From Enterobacter ludwigii (GTDB lineage Bacteria; Pseudomonadota; Gammaproteobacteria; Enterobacterales; Enterobacteriaceae), in assembly GCF_001750725.1 (NCBI RefSeq), contig NZ_CP017279.1:4792001-4856000 (forward strand): a DNA stretch of 64,000 nucleotides, read 5' to 3'. The position numbers and the translations under genes were made by a program. Under the pieces are notes generated by a model. The model made no database searches. It was given only the letters and a program-made list of their open reading frames with translations, and had not been told where the DNA came from. Of this stretch, positions 35,082 to 44,566 are shown one piece after another (within the stretch, counting starts at the first letter, position 1; the number at the start of each line of letters is the position of its first letter).

Positions 35082-36323
35082 TCATCCCGCTAAACGCATT
35101 CCTTTCGTACCTCCCTCAATCATACTTCCACGATCCGCAGCCATCACAAAATCAGCCCACCATTGCATCATTGGACGTCGTTGCTCCAGGTAATCGCTGC
35201 GGTTATAAGCACGCCGAACCTCATTCTTATCCACATGAGCAAGTGCTGCCTCAATCACATCAGGCGGAAAACCTTGCTCGTTGAGAGCTGTACTGGCAAT
35301 AGATCGCAAACCGTGTGAAACGAGCACCCCACCAAAACCTGCGCGTTTAAGCGATGCGTTAACGGTTTGACTGTTCATCGGCTGGTTTGGCTTGATGCGG
35401 CTGGGAAAGATAAATTCTCGATTTCCACTTAACGGCTTCATCATCTCCAGTATCGCAATTGCTTCATCTGACAATGGAACAGTATGGTCGCGGTTCATTT
35501 TCATGCGTGCTGCAGGAATCTTCCATTCTCGGGCTTCTAGGTCTACTTCATCCCAGCGAGCTTCAGCCGCTTCGGCGGGACGGGTGATAGTAAGAAGTTG
35601 CCACATGAACAAGCAGCGTGTTGAAAGGCTAATGCTGGCTGTTCGCATCGTTTGCATCAACTGAGGCAACTGATCCGGGCGAATACTTGGCATATTCTTC
35701 TTCTGCGGCTTCTCAAATGCCTTGCCAATGTTGACACTGGGAACAGCATCAATCAGCCCTGTGTTTTGGGCATAGATCATGACCTCATTAATGCGTTGGC
35801 ACAGTCGACGAACGGTTTCCAGTGCTCCTCTGGCCTGAACAGGTTGAACGGCCTGAACCAGTGTGTGAGCTTTAATATCTGTAACGCTAACGTCCCCAAT
35901 TGCAGGAAAGACATCTCTCTCAAGAGAGCGCCAGATATCTTCTGCATAGTCCGCTGTCACGCTTGCTTTCTTCACATTCCACCAACGTTCAGCTACGAGC
36001 TGGAAAGTATTGGTTTTGGCTTCAATTGAACTGCGCAGTTGTTCCTGCTGATGTTCCTGGGGATCAATTTGTTTCGCCAGAAGAGAGCGGGACTCTGCCC
36101 GATAGTTTCGGGCATCGGCAAGGGTAACTGACGGGTAGGGGCCTATGCTCTTCTTCGCACGTTTCTTAGTGACAGGGCGAATGTAGCGAAACTGCCAGAT
36201 TTTACTTCCGCTGGATTTGATTAGTAGCTCAAGGCCATCACCATCATAGAGAACGTAGTCCGCTTCCTTGGGCTTAGCAGATTCAATTTCTTTAACGGAT
36301 AGAGGTTTGGTTTGTCTTGCCAT
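35082..36323 (-). CDS. intA: P4-family tyrosine recombinase (island integrase)
   Basis: The 413-aa protein has the DUF4102 N-terminal arm-binding domain (LSVKEIESAKPKEADYVLYD), a SAM-like core-binding domain near 105-190, and the catalytic set R in TITRPAEAAEARW, H-x-x-R in VSHGLRSIAS, H in ALAHVDKNEVRRAY and a downstream Tyr. It resembles CP4-57 IntA/SlpA and lies beside ssrA, the same target. It inserts and excises the island, helped by AlpA. Its promoter region holds three copies of a 10-bp repeat. Confidence 0.9.
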   Translation of the reverse strand: MARQTKPLSVKEIESAKPKEADYVLYDGDGLELLIKSSGSKIWQFRYIRPVTKKRAKKSIGPYPSVTLADARNYRAESRSLLAKQIDPQEHQQEQLRSSIEAKTNTFQLVAERWWNVKKASVTADYAEDIWRSLERDVFPAIGDVSVTDIKAHTLVQAVQPVQARGALETVRRLCQRINEVMIYAQNTGLIDAVPSVNIGKAFEKPQKKNMPSIRPDQLPQLMQTMRTASISLSTRCLFMWQLLTITRPAEAAEARWDEVDLEAREWKIPAARMKMNRDHTVPLSDEAIAILEMMKPLSGNREFIFPSRIKPNQPMNSQTVNASLKRAGFGGVLVSHGLRSIASTALNEQGFPPDVIEAALAHVDKNEVRRAYNRSDYLEQRRPMMQWWADFVMAADRGSMIEGGTKGMRLAG

Positions 36324-36341
36324 TGCCGGGTTTCCATAGTT

Positions 36342-36394
36342 TTAGGCACCTCAAAAACAATAAAGCTTTATGAGGTGCCTAACAAGGTGCCTAA
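36342..36394. repeat. Three AGGTGCCTAA repeats at the integrase promoter
   Basis: The 10-mer appears inverted at 36342-36351 and direct at 36373-36382 and 36385-36394. The two direct copies are 12 bp apart. The position between the integrase start and the attachment region fits arm-type binding sites for the integrase, or an autorepression operator. Confidence 0.6.
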
Positions 36395-36448
36395 AAGGTT
36401 CGGATTTAATTAGTCGGCATCAGACTTCGCGGGACAAAATGAGGGCAC

Positions 36449-36482
36449 AAAAAAGCCCGCAGGGCTTGCGCCGTGCGGGCTC
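36449..36482 (-). terminator. Terminator downstream of ssrA
   Basis: On the minus strand GAGCCCGCA and TGCGGGCTTTTTTG form a stem with a T-run. It lies about 46 bp past the tmRNA 3' end. If integration took place inside ssrA, this terminator belongs to the island. Confidence 0.8.
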
Positions 36483-36527
36483 TTAGGACTTCATCGGATG
36501 ACTCTGGTAATCACCGATGGAGAATTT

Positions 36528-36891
36528 TGGTGGAGCTGGCGGGAGTTGAACCCGCGTCCGAAATTTCTACATCCTCGGTACTACATGCTTAGTTTGTCTT
36601 TACATTCGCACGCCAGCTGCGAACAAACACGCCACTAACGTACTAGCCTGATTAGTTTTAACGCTTCAACCCCAGGCAGGGCTTCCACGCGATCTCTTTT
36701 GGGTTTGACCTCTCTTGAATCCCCGTCTTAAGAGCGGAAGCTAGGGAGAGAGGGCTCAGAGCAGGTTATTAAGCTGCTAAAGCGTAGTTTTCGTCGTTTG
36801 CGACTATTTTTTTGCGGCTTTTTACGAGGCAAACCGCCCCTCGGCATGCACCTTGGGTTTCGCAAATCCCGTCGAATCCAGAATCAGCCCC
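36528..36891 (-). ncRNA. ssrA: Transfer-messenger RNA
   Basis: The 364-nt RNA begins GGGGCTGATTCTGGATTCGA and ends in a tRNA-like T arm (GGTTCAACTCCCGCC) and acceptor with encoded CCA. The tag reading frame at 36766-36801 encodes ANDENYALAA followed by two stops. With SmpB it rescues stalled ribosomes and tags the nascent chain for proteolysis. The gene is complete despite being the island insertion site, as expected when the island carries a copy of the 3' end. Confidence 0.98.
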
Positions 36892-36980
36892 AATAGTGTT
36901 GAACTGAGTATACCAGATTTTACATCCTGGATACCAGCCCGGAACGCTAACTTATTGAATAGTACAATAAGTGCGCAGAA

Positions 36981-37463
36981 TCAACGTCCTGCGTTTTTCA
37001 TAATACGTGCTTTGTCGAGCTGCCATTCGCGCTCTTTCAGATCGGTACGTTTGTCGTGCTGTTTTTTACCCTTCGCGACGCCAACTTTCACTTTGCACCA
37101 GGCATTTTTCCAGTACAGCGACAGGGCAACCACGGTGAAGCCTTCACGGTTAATGCGCCCATAAAGGGACTCCAGTTCGCGCTTGTTCAACAGCAGCTTA
37201 CGGGTACGCGTTGGGTCACACACGTAGTGTGACGAGGCGACGGTCAGCGGCGTGAAGTTGGCACCGAACAGGAAGGCTTCGCCATCTTTCAGGATCACAT
37301 AGCTATCACCGATGTTGGCTTTCCCGGCGCGCAGCGATTTTACTTCCCAGCCCTGCAATGCAAGGCCAGCTTCGAATTCTTCTTCAATAAAATACTCGTG
37401 GCGAGCACGCTTGTTGAGCGCAATGGTCGCCGAGCCTGGTTTATGTGCTTTTTTCTTCGTCAT
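36981..37463 (-). CDS. smpB: SsrA-binding protein SmpB
   Basis: The 160-aa protein is full length: [39 protein letters not shown], then [14 protein letters not shown], and a basic tail with [18 protein letters not shown] that enters the ribosomal A site. It binds the tRNA-like domain of tmRNA and acts with it in trans-translation. The gene directly precedes ssrA on the same strand, as in all enterobacteria, and is divergent from ratA. Confidence 0.98.
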   Translation of the reverse strand: MTKKKAHKPGSATIALNKRARHEYFIEEEFEAGLALQGWEVKSLRAGKANIGDSYVILKDGEAFLFGANFTPLTVASSHYVCDPTRTRKLLLNKRELESLYGRINREGFTVVALSLYWKNAWCKVKVGVAKGKKQHDKRTDLKEREWQLDKARIMKNAGR

Positions 37464-37619
37464 AAGTATCGTAAAGCCATCGGTAATCTGATTTCAAAAA
37501 GTCACCTCATTGCGTCCTGTGAGGTCTAACGCGCTATATTAGCACGAGATGAGGCTTAGCGTTTTTTTAACAGGTGATAAATGTTATTATTTGTCGGTTG
37601 TGTGACCATGGGAAATGCT

Positions 37620-38057
37620 ATGCCTCAGATTAGCCGTACTGCGCTTGTTCCATACAGCGCGGAACAAATGTATCAGTTAGTGAACGACGTTCAGTCTTAT
37701 CCAGAGTTTATTCCGGGATGTACCGGGAGCCGAGTGCTGGAGTCTGGCCCGACGCAGATGACGGCGGCGGTCGATGTCTCCAAAGCGGGGATCAGCAAGA
37801 CGTTCACCACCCGCAATACGCTGACGAGCAATCAGAGTATTTTGATGCATCTGGTAGATGGTCCGTTTAAAACCCTGATGGGTGGCTGGAAGTTTACCCC
37901 CCTCAGCGCTGATGCCTGTCGCATCGAGTTCCAGCTGGACTTTGAGTTTACCAATAAACTGATTGAGCTGGCGTTTGGCCGCATCTTTAAAGAGCTGGCC
38001 TCGAATATGGTTCAGGCGTTCACGACCCGCGCCAAAGAGGTTTACAGTGTCGCATAA
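37620..38057 (+). CDS. ratA: RatA family START-domain protein
   Basis: The 145-aa protein starts [20 protein letters not shown] and holds the START/polyketide-cyclase-like fold ([34 protein letters not shown]). E. coli RatA binds the 50S subunit and blocks 70S formation when overproduced; the family is also related to coenzyme Q-binding COQ10. I choose 37620, with GGGA upstream, but an earlier ATG at 37581 with AGGTGA gives the 158-aa form. Its stop overlaps ratB. Confidence 0.9.
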   Translation: MPQISRTALVPYSAEQMYQLVNDVQSYPEFIPGCTGSRVLESGPTQMTAAVDVSKAGISKTFTTRNTLTSNQSILMHLVDGPFKTLMGGWKFTPLSADACRIEFQLDFEFTNKLIELAFGRIFKELASNMVQAFTTRAKEVYSVA

Positions 38058-38334
38058 GATAGCTGTCGAGGTGGTGTATGCGCTGCCGGAGAAGCAATAT
38101 CTGCAGCGTGTGATGCTGGACGAAGGTGCGACCGTTGAGGCGGCTATTCGCGCTTCTGGCATCCTTGAGCTTCGTCGTGACATCGACCTGGCGAAAAATA
38201 AAGTCGGCATTTACAGCCGTCCGGTCAAACTGACTGATGTGGTGAATGAGGGTGACAGGGTCGAAATTTATCGCCCGCTGATTGCCGACCCGAAAGAGCT
38301 GCGTCGCCAGCGTGCGGAGAAATCGGGTAAGTAG
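38047..38334 (+). CDS. ratB: RatB/RnfH-family ubiquitin-like protein
   Basis: The 95-aa protein starts with GTG inside the ratA end (11-bp overlap) and reads [19 protein letters not shown], then [20 protein letters not shown] and [19 protein letters not shown]. The family has a beta-grasp fold. It was once thought to be the antitoxin of RatA, which has not been borne out for E. coli. Its function is unknown. Confidence 0.92.
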   Translation: MSHKIAVEVVYALPEKQYLQRVMLDEGATVEAAIRASGILELRRDIDLAKNKVGIYSRPVKLTDVVNEGDRVEIYRPLIADPKELRRQRAEKSGK

Positions 38335-38387
38335 TTCGCTCTTCACCTTAAGCCTGATCTCAAAGGGGCGAGGGGGATGAAGGAAAA

Positions 38388-38416
38388 CAAAAAAGGTGCT
38401 CATTGAGCACCTTTTT
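38388..38416. terminator. Bidirectional terminator between ratB and bamE
   Basis: AAAAAAGGTGCTCA-TTGAGCACCTTTTT is a symmetrical stem with A-run and T-run flanks. It serves the convergent ratB and bamE transcripts. Confidence 0.85.
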
Positions 38417-38433
38417 GCATCTCTGACACCTGA

Positions 38434-38772
38434 TTATTTGGTCAGGGCAGGCTTGTTGTCGATGTTAGTCAACACACCGGCGCTGCTGAAGGTCAGCGTC
38501 AGGGTCTGCTGGGACGCGTCTTCATGGCCCGGCTGCTGACGGAATACATAGAACCAGGTGTTTGTGCCGAACGGATCGGACATCATTGGGGTTCCAAGTG
38601 CATAAGCGACCTGCTGTTGTGTCATCCCCACACGGATTTTGGACACATCGTTAGGGGTAAGGTAGTTCCCCTGGTTGATGTCAGGACGGTAAACCACTTT
38701 CTCCAGAGTGGAACAGCCTGCGGTCAACATCAGAAGAACCGCTGCGGCAGCGGTCAGCATTTTACAACGCAT
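38434..38772 (-). CDS. bamE: Outer membrane assembly lipoprotein BamE
   Basis: The 112-aa protein has a lipoprotein signal with lipobox LTAGC (Cys20) and the SmpA/OmlA fold ([40 protein letters not shown]). It is a non-essential member of the BAM complex that inserts beta-barrel proteins in the outer membrane and stabilises BamD-BamA contact. Length and context match E. coli. Transcribed alone, downstream of recN. Confidence 0.96.
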   Translation of the reverse strand: MRCKMLTAAAAVLLMLTAGCSTLEKVVYRPDINQGNYLTPNDVSKIRVGMTQQQVAYALGTPMMSDPFGTNTWFYVFRQQPGHEDASQQTLTLTFSSAGVLTNIDNKPALTK

Positions 38773-38910
38773 AGTGATTTGATTCCTTTTCGGGCCCGAG
38801 CAGAACGCGGCTCATATGTTATATGCCGATGATAATAGACCTTGCCCCACTTTGAAACCGGTCTGGCGGCGTTTTTGTTGTTCTCTATGACCCTGAGATC
38901 CCGAAAAAGT

Positions 38911-40572
38911 TTATGCCGCCAGCAGTTCTTTCGCGTTCGCGAGCGTATTTCGCGTGACTTCACTGCCGCCCAGCAGGCGTGCCAGCTCCTGCAGACGTGC
39001 GCGTTTATCCAGTGGCTTCATATGCGTTTCTGTCATTTCACCGTCAGTTTCTTTGCTGACGATAAAGTGATGATGACCACACCCGGCCACCTGCGGCAGG
39101 TGGGTAACACACATGACCTGCGTTGATTCACCCAACTGGCGCAACAGTTTGCCGACGACCGCCGCCGTAGGGCCGCTGATCCCCACGTCTACTTCATCGA
39201 AAATCAGCGCCGGGGTTTCCATTTTACGTGCGGTAATCACCTGAATCGCCAGCGCGATACGCGACAGTTCACCGCCGGAAGCCACTTTAGAGATGGGCTG
39301 CAACGGCTGCCCCGGGTTGGTGGTGACGCGGAATTCGATACGGTCCGCACCTTCCGCCGTCAGATGGTTCTCTTCGAAACGGACATCGATGGTGAATACG
39401 CCGTGCGGCATCGCCAGCGTGTGCATGCTGTCGGTGATGTGCTGGCTCAGTTCCTGGGCGTAATGTTGACGGATCTCATGCAGCTGTTTCGCCGTCGTCA
39501 GCGCCTGTTCATGGTGCAGGTTCACCGCCAGTGACAGGGTTTCCAGCGAGTCAGCCTGATCGTCAAGCTGCTGTTGTTCATCAAGCAGGGACTGATAGTA
39601 GCCAGGCAGTTCTTCTGGCGTAACGTGGTGCTTACGCGCCAGCGAGATCTGACGGGAGATGCGTTGCTCCAGTTCAAACAGACGGTTCGGGTCGAGATCC
39701 AGACGTTCACAGTAGTGGCGCAGTTCGTCACTGGCTTCTGAAATCTGAATCGCGGCCTCTTCCAGCATATCCAGTACGCCAGAGAGTTTGCTGTCCATGC
39801 CGGCCAGCTCGGTGATGAGCTGACGAACATTATACAGCTGGCTCTGCAGGTTCACGTCTTCACCGTCAGCCAGCATGTTAAGGGCATTCTGGCTGGTTGA
39901 GAGCAGGTGACCGCTGTTAGCCAGGCGCTTGTACTCTTCGTCGATAAGCTCAAATTCACCCGCCTGCGGGCTAAATTCGTTGAGTTCTTTAAGCTGGTAT
40001 TCCAGAAGCTCAGCACGGGCGGCACGCTCCTGGCTTTGCTGCTGGTGCTGGGCAAGCTCACGGCAGCTTTGATGCCACTGGCGATAGTGCTCCGCCATGC
40101 GCTGAGTAAGTGCGTACTCACCAGCATAGCCATCAAGCAGCGCTTTCTGCTGCTCCGGTTTAATGAGTTGCTGGTGCGCGTGCTGGCCGTGGATCTGAAT
40201 GAGTAACTGGCCGAGCTCGCGAAGCTGGGAAAGCGGGACTGCGGTGCCGTTGATAAAGCCGCGGGAACGACCATCGCTGCTGATAACGCGACGAAGTAAA
40301 CACTCACGTCCGTCTTCCAGCTGGTTCTCTTCGAGCCAGCGCAGGGCGGCAGGGGTATCTTTCAGGGAAAAGCGAGCGCAGAGATCGGCACGGTTTGCGC
40401 CCCTGCGCACCATGTCACCTTCTGCACGGCCGCCGAGGCACAAGCCGAGGGCATCTATGGCAATGGATTTACCCGCACCGGTTTCCCCGGTGATCGCCGT
40501 CATGCCGCTGTGGAAATCGATCTCAAGCTCACGAACTATGGCAAAGTTGCTGATGGTCAGTTGTGCCAGCAT
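38911..40572 (-). CDS. recN: DNA repair ATPase RecN
   Basis: The 553-aa SMC-like protein has Walker [15 protein letters not shown] near residue 27, a central coiled coil (about 150-370), the ABC signature [16 protein letters not shown] and Walker [14 protein letters not shown] near the end. It acts in double-strand break repair, holding ends together with RecA. Two LexA boxes lie directly upstream, so it is strongly SOS-induced. The C-terminal [10 protein letters not shown] resembles the ClpXP degradation signal of E. coli RecN, which ends in LAA. Confidence 0.97.
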   Translation of the reverse strand: MLAQLTISNFAIVRELEIDFHSGMTAITGETGAGKSIAIDALGLCLGGRAEGDMVRRGANRADLCARFSLKDTPAALRWLEENQLEDGRECLLRRVISSDGRSRGFINGTAVPLSQLRELGQLLIQIHGQHAHQQLIKPEQQKALLDGYAGEYALTQRMAEHYRQWHQSCRELAQHQQQSQERAARAELLEYQLKELNEFSPQAGEFELIDEEYKRLANSGHLLSTSQNALNMLADGEDVNLQSQLYNVRQLITELAGMDSKLSGVLDMLEEAAIQISEASDELRHYCERLDLDPNRLFELEQRISRQISLARKHHVTPEELPGYYQSLLDEQQQLDDQADSLETLSLAVNLHHEQALTTAKQLHEIRQHYAQELSQHITDSMHTLAMPHGVFTIDVRFEENHLTAEGADRIEFRVTTNPGQPLQPISKVASGGELSRIALAIQVITARKMETPALIFDEVDVGISGPTAAVVGKLLRQLGESTQVMCVTHLPQVAGCGHHHFIVSKETDGEMTETHMKPLDKRARLQELARLLGGSEVTRNTLANAKELLAA

Positions 40573-40600
40573 AATTGTTTTCCTGTATGAAAAACCATGA

Positions 40601-40638
40601 CTGTGTTTTCATACAGTATAAACTGGTTTTATATACAG
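40601..40638 (-). promoter_or_regulatory. Two LexA boxes of recN
   Basis: CTGTATGAAAACACAG (40601-40616 on the minus strand) and CTGTATATAAAACCAG (40623-40638) both fit CTG-N10-CAG. They are spaced 22 bp centre to centre, two helical turns, and cover the recN promoter. Confidence 0.9.
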
Positions 40639-40657
40639 TAAAGTACTGGATGCAAAA

Positions 40658-41536
40658 TCAGAACAATTTTTTTGACCAGCCAAGCTTCGAGCTTAATGTA
40701 TTGAAATAGCTGTAATCTTTCGGGTGAATAAGATTCAGGTGGTAATCACACCGACGAATGAGAACATCTTCACCTTCCTGAATAGGCAGCGCAATCTGGC
40801 TGTCGCAGCTGATCTCCAGATCGTTACGGCGGTGCGAGAAACGCAGACGAATGGTGCTGCTGCTGTTGATCACCAGCGGACGCGCGGAGAGCGTGTGCGG
40901 GAACATCGGCACCAGAGTGATGGCATCCAGTGAAGGGGTGAGGATCGGGCCACCCGCAGAGAGCGAGTAGGCAGTCGACCCTGTCGGCGTGGAGATAATC
41001 AGCCCGTCAGAACGCTGCGAGAAGGCGAAGATTTCGTCGATATAGACTTCGAACTCAATCATGTGCGCCACTTTGCCGGGATGGAGCACTACTTCGTTAA
41101 TCGCGGTGCTGATGCGCTTCTGGCAGTCCTGCTGACACACCTGCGCTTCCAGCAAAAAGCGTTTTTCGCTGATATAATGACCTTCCAGCACGTCGGCCAG
41201 CTGCTGCTGGGCGTTGTCCGGATCGAGGTCGGTCAGAAAGCCGAGATTGCCGCGGTTGATACCAATGACCTTGATGTCATAACGCGCAAGCGTTCGGGCC
41301 GCGCCGAGCATATTGCCGTCGCCACCGACCACCACGGCGAGATCCGCCTGCTGGCCAATTTCCGCCAGCGTGCCGGTTTTGACACTCTTCAGCTGCAGCT
41401 CCTGGGCAATCTGCTGCTCGACCATCACTTCATAGCCTTTGCTACACAGCCAGCGATACAACATTTCATGTGTCGTCAATGCGGTAGGGTGACGCGGATG
41501 CCCGACGATCCCAATACACCTGAAATGATTATTCAT
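40658..41536 (-). CDS. nadK: NAD kinase
   Basis: The 292-aa enzyme phosphorylates NAD to NADP with ATP. It has [14 protein letters not shown] (the GGDG motif near residue 71), [13 protein letters not shown] and the [16 protein letters not shown] conserved block. The start at 41536 gives the E. coli length and sequence [17 protein letters not shown]; the longer open frame runs into the grpE promoter. It is divergent from grpE. Confidence 0.97.
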   Translation of the reverse strand: MNNHFRCIGIVGHPRHPTALTTHEMLYRWLCSKGYEVMVEQQIAQELQLKSVKTGTLAEIGQQADLAVVVGGDGNMLGAARTLARYDIKVIGINRGNLGFLTDLDPDNAQQQLADVLEGHYISEKRFLLEAQVCQQDCQKRISTAINEVVLHPGKVAHMIEFEVYIDEIFAFSQRSDGLIISTPTGSTAYSLSAGGPILTPSLDAITLVPMFPHTLSARPLVINSSSTIRLRFSHRRNDLEISCDSQIALPIQEGEDVLIRRCDYHLNLIHPKDYSYFNTLSSKLGWSKKLF

Positions 41537-41583
41537 TTTCTGGAGGTCCTTGTGCCTGATGAATGATGACAATCTGTCTTGTT

Positions 41584-41613
41584 CCCTTGAATCCCGGAAA
41601 CTGATCCCCATAA
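41584..41613 (+). promoter_or_regulatory. Sigma-32 heat-shock promoter of grpE
   Basis: The -35 CCCTTGAA (41584-41591) and -10 CCCCATAA (41606-41613), separated by 14 bp, match the RpoH consensus closely. It is at the expected distance upstream of grpE. Confidence 0.88.
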
Positions 41614-41658
41614 TAAGCGAAGTTAGCGATATGAATGCAGAAAAACGCGGAGAAATTC

Positions 41659-42252
41659 ATGAGTAGTAAAGAACAGAAAACGCCTGAGGGGCAAGCCCCT
41701 GAAGAAATTATCACGGAACAGCACGATGATGTTGAGGCTGTAGAGCCGGACGCATCTGCTGAGCAGGTGGACCCGCGCGATGAAAAAATTGCGAATCTGG
41801 AAGCTCAGCTGGTAGAAGCACAGAATCGCGAACGCGACAGTGTTCTGCGCATCAAGGCGGAAATGGAAAACCTGCGCCGTCGTACCGAGCAGGACGTTGA
41901 GAAGGCGCATAAATTTGCGCTGGAGAAATTTATCAACGAACTGCTGCCGGTGATTGATAGCCTGGATCGCGCACTGGAAGTGGCTGATAAAGCTAACCCG
42001 GACAACACCGCGATGATCGAAGGTATCGAACTGACGCTGAAATCCATGCTGGATGTGGTACGTAAGTTTGGCGTGGAAGTGGTTGGCGATACCAACGTTC
42101 CGCTGGATCCAAACGTGCACCAGGCGATTGCGATGGTGGAATCAGAAGACGTTGAAGCCGGTAAAGTGCTTGGCGTGATGCAGAAAGGTTATACCCTGAA
42201 CGGTCGTACCATTCGTGCTGCAATGGTTACCGTGGCGAAAGCGAAAGCGTAA
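41659..42252 (+). CDS. grpE: Nucleotide exchange factor GrpE
   Basis: The 197-aa protein releases ADP from DnaK and so drives chaperone cycling. Residues 1-55 are acidic and disordered; a long helix (about 56-85; [20 protein letters not shown]) is followed by the beta-wing domain with [13 protein letters not shown] and [18 protein letters not shown]. The start at 41659 gives the family sequence [14 protein letters not shown]. It stands alone under a sigma-32 promoter and ends just before a REP element. Confidence 0.98.
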   Translation: MSSKEQKTPEGQAPEEIITEQHDDVEAVEPDASAEQVDPRDEKIANLEAQLVEAQNRERDSVLRIKAEMENLRRRTEQDVEKAHKFALEKFINELLPVIDSLDRALEVADKANPDNTAMIEGIELTLKSMLDVVRKFGVEVVGDTNVPLDPNVHQAIAMVESEDVEAGKVLGVMQKGYTLNGRTIRAAMVTVAKAKA

Positions 42253-42266
42253 TTTGCCATCTGTAG

Positions 42267-42300
42267 TGCCGGGTGGCGGCTTGCGCCGTACCCGGCCTAC
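42267..42300. repeat. REP element between grpE and corB
   Basis: TGCCGGGTGGCGGCTTGCGC then CGTACCCGGCCTAC is a typical enterobacterial REP palindrome with its bulged stem. It lies between convergent genes, the usual place, and may protect or end both transcripts. Confidence 0.8.
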
Positions 42301-42303
42301 TCT

Positions 42304-43590
42304 CTACTCAGCAATACTTTCCCGAATCGGTTTTACCGGCAGGACTTTCACCTGCTTAATCATATTGTCCTGCACGTCCAGGATATCAATATCGTATTGC
42401 TCAATGCGCACCCGCGTGCCCGCCGCCGGGATCTCTTCCAGTGCTTCCAGAATCATCCCGTTTATGGTGCGTGCTTCATCTTCCGGTAAATGCCAGTTAA
42501 AGGCTTTATTGAGCTCGCGAATGTTCGCGCTACCGTCGATCAGCACCGAGCCGTCGTTTTGCGGGGTGACTTCTTCCGCAAGGGAAGGGGACATTGAGGT
42601 GGTAAAGTCCCCGACAATCTCTTCCAGAATATCTTCAACCGTCACCAGCCCCTGGATATCCCCGTACTCATTGACCACCAGGCCGACCTTCTTCTTGTTA
42701 CGCTGGAACTTCACCAGCTGGGTGCTGAGCGGCGTTCCTTCCGGCACGTAATAAATTTCGTCGGCGGCGCGGAGCATCACCTCTTTGGTGAACTCTTTTT
42801 TCTCGGTCATCAGACGATAAGCTTCGCGCACGCGCAGCATGCTGATGGCATCGTCCAGAGAGTCGCGGTACAGCACGATACGCCCGTGCGGGGAGTGGGT
42901 CAGCTGGCGGACGATGGCTTTCCAGTCGTCATTGATATCAATGCCGACGATCTCATTACGCGGCACCATGATGTCGTTAACGCTGACCTTTTCCAGATCC
43001 AGTACCGACAGCAGCATGTCCTGATTACGCCGGGAGATCTGCGAGCGCGATTCATGCACGATGGTGCGCAGCTCTTCTTTGCTGAGCGCGCTGCTGATGG
43101 TGACGTCTGCTTTGATACCGATCATCCGCATCAGAATACGCGTCACCATGTTCAGTAACCAGACCAGCGGCATCATCAGGATCAGCAGCGGTGCCAGCAG
43201 GAAGCTGCTGGGGTAGGCCACTTTTTCCGGGTAGAGCGCGGCGATGGTTTTAGGCAGCACTTCTGCAAACACCAGCACCACAAACGTCAGCACACCGGTG
43301 GCAATGGCGACGCCGGCGTTGCCGTACAGGCGCATCCCAACGATGGTACCGAGCGCAGAGGCAAGAATGTTGACGAGGTTGTTACCGATGAGCACCAGAC
43401 TGATCAGACGATCCGGTTGACGCAGCAGTTTTTCGACGCGACGGGCGGCACGGTTACCCTGTTTAGCACGATGACGTAACCGGTAGCGGTTTAAGGTCAT
43501 CATGCCGGTTTCCGAGCCGGAGAAATAGGCGGAGATGACCACCATGACGATCAGCGTAATGATCAGCGTGGTGGTAGAGATGTGTTCCAG
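42304..43590 (-). CDS. corB: CNNM/CorC-family transporter YfjD (CorB-like)
   Basis: The 428-aa protein has an N-terminal DUF21 membrane domain (ISAYFSGSETGMMTLNRYRL; LIGNNLVNILASALGTIVGM), two CBS domains around 205-330 (SVNDIMVPRNEIVGIDINDD; GLVTVEDILEEIVGDF) and a CorC/HlyC C-terminal domain. It is implicated in magnesium and cobalt efflux. Continuity upstream of the first ATG (43545) with LEHISTTTLI and an AAAGGAG eight bases before CTG at 43588-43590 indicates that translation starts at CTG, giving exactly the length of E. coli YfjD. It follows ypjD by 18 bp on the same strand. Confidence 0.9.
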   Translation of the reverse strand: MEHISTTTLIITLIVMVVISAYFSGSETGMMTLNRYRLRHRAKQGNRAARRVEKLLRQPDRLISLVLIGNNLVNILASALGTIVGMRLYGNAGVAIATGVLTFVVLVFAEVLPKTIAALYPEKVAYPSSFLLAPLLILMMPLVWLLNMVTRILMRMIGIKADVTISSALSKEELRTIVHESRSQISRRNQDMLLSVLDLEKVSVNDIMVPRNEIVGIDINDDWKAIVRQLTHSPHGRIVLYRDSLDDAISMLRVREAYRLMTEKKEFTKEVMLRAADEIYYVPEGTPLSTQLVKFQRNKKKVGLVVNEYGDIQGLVTVEDILEEIVGDFTTSMSPSLAEEVTPQNDGSVLIDGSANIRELNKAFNWHLPEDEARTINGMILEALEEIPAAGTRVRIEQYDIDILDVQDNMIKQVKVLPVKPIRESIAE

Positions 43591-43608
43591 GGGGAACTCC
43601 TTTGTTAC

Positions 43609-44400
43609 TTAGCCAGCAAATTGCTGTATGAAGCGGCTGCCAAAATAGGCAAGGGTGAGAATGCCCGCGCCCGCGACGTTGAACCAGACCACGCGACGAC
43701 CGCGCCAGCCTTCATGATAATGGCCCCATAACAGGACAATATAGACAAACCACGCGATGATGGAGAGGACCGCTTTATCGATATTCTCCACGCTGAACAG
43801 GTTTTTCATATAAAACAGGCCCGTGCACAGCGTTAACGTCAGCAGCACGACACCGACCTGCGTGATGTGGAACATCTTACGCTCAATCACCATCAGCGGC
43901 GGCATCTCATGGTTAAAGGCCAGCTTTTTGTTTTTCAGCTGATAGTCAATCCAGGCGAGCTGCATGGCATAGAGCGCGGCGATAATGAGCGTTGCGTAAG
44001 CGAAGAGTGACAGGCCGATATGCACCAGCATTCCCGGCGTCGCTTCCAGATGCGTAATAAACTCATTGGGCATAAACGTGGCCAGGGCCAGGTTAATCAG
44101 CGCGAAGGCATACACAATCGGCAGTAGCAGCCAGCCGCGGTTTTTAGAGGCGACAATGGTCATCACCGTACAGATCATCAGGCTGACCAACGAGCCGACG
44201 TTGAGCACGCTCAGGTTCTGTACGCTGCCATCGCCGGGGATAATGCGCGATTCCAGCGCGAACGCATGGCTTATCAGTGCGATCACCGCCGAAAGAATAG
44301 CCATGCGTCGCCAGCCGCTGTTTTTTTGCAGCAGTCCAGGAATGATCAGCGCGAGGCTGACAGAGTAGGCAACAAGGGCGATCAGTGCGAAAACAGGCAT
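43609..44400 (-). CDS. ypjD: CcsA-like inner membrane protein YpjD
   Basis: The 263-aa protein has about eight transmembrane helices and belongs to the cytochrome c assembly (CcsA/CcmF-like) family, with the conserved VHIGLSLFAYATLIIAALYA and WGHYHEGWRGRRVVWFNVAG. Its physiological role is unsettled; it is linked with CorB by operon structure. The start at 44400 gives MPVFALIALVAYSVSLALI as in E. coli. It is divergent from ffh, with which it shares a 166-bp promoter region. Confidence 0.92.
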   Translation of the reverse strand: MPVFALIALVAYSVSLALIIPGLLQKNSGWRRMAILSAVIALISHAFALESRIIPGDGSVQNLSVLNVGSLVSLMICTVMTIVASKNRGWLLLPIVYAFALINLALATFMPNEFITHLEATPGMLVHIGLSLFAYATLIIAALYAMQLAWIDYQLKNKKLAFNHEMPPLMVIERKMFHITQVGVVLLTLTLCTGLFYMKNLFSVENIDKAVLSIIAWFVYIVLLWGHYHEGWRGRRVVWFNVAGAGILTLAYFGSRFIQQFAG

Positions 44401-44566
44401 ATAGGCATCGACAGTTGTCTTAATAAGAAAGAGAAGCAGTATAACGTTACGTGACGCCTGCTCCAACCGTTGCATAACAACAAAGCCGCCTTCATGTTAT
44501 ACTCCGGCAAAATTCTGTGTATGTGTCGCTGCCAGCGACCCAACGTTTCTACTCAGGCGAGAGACA

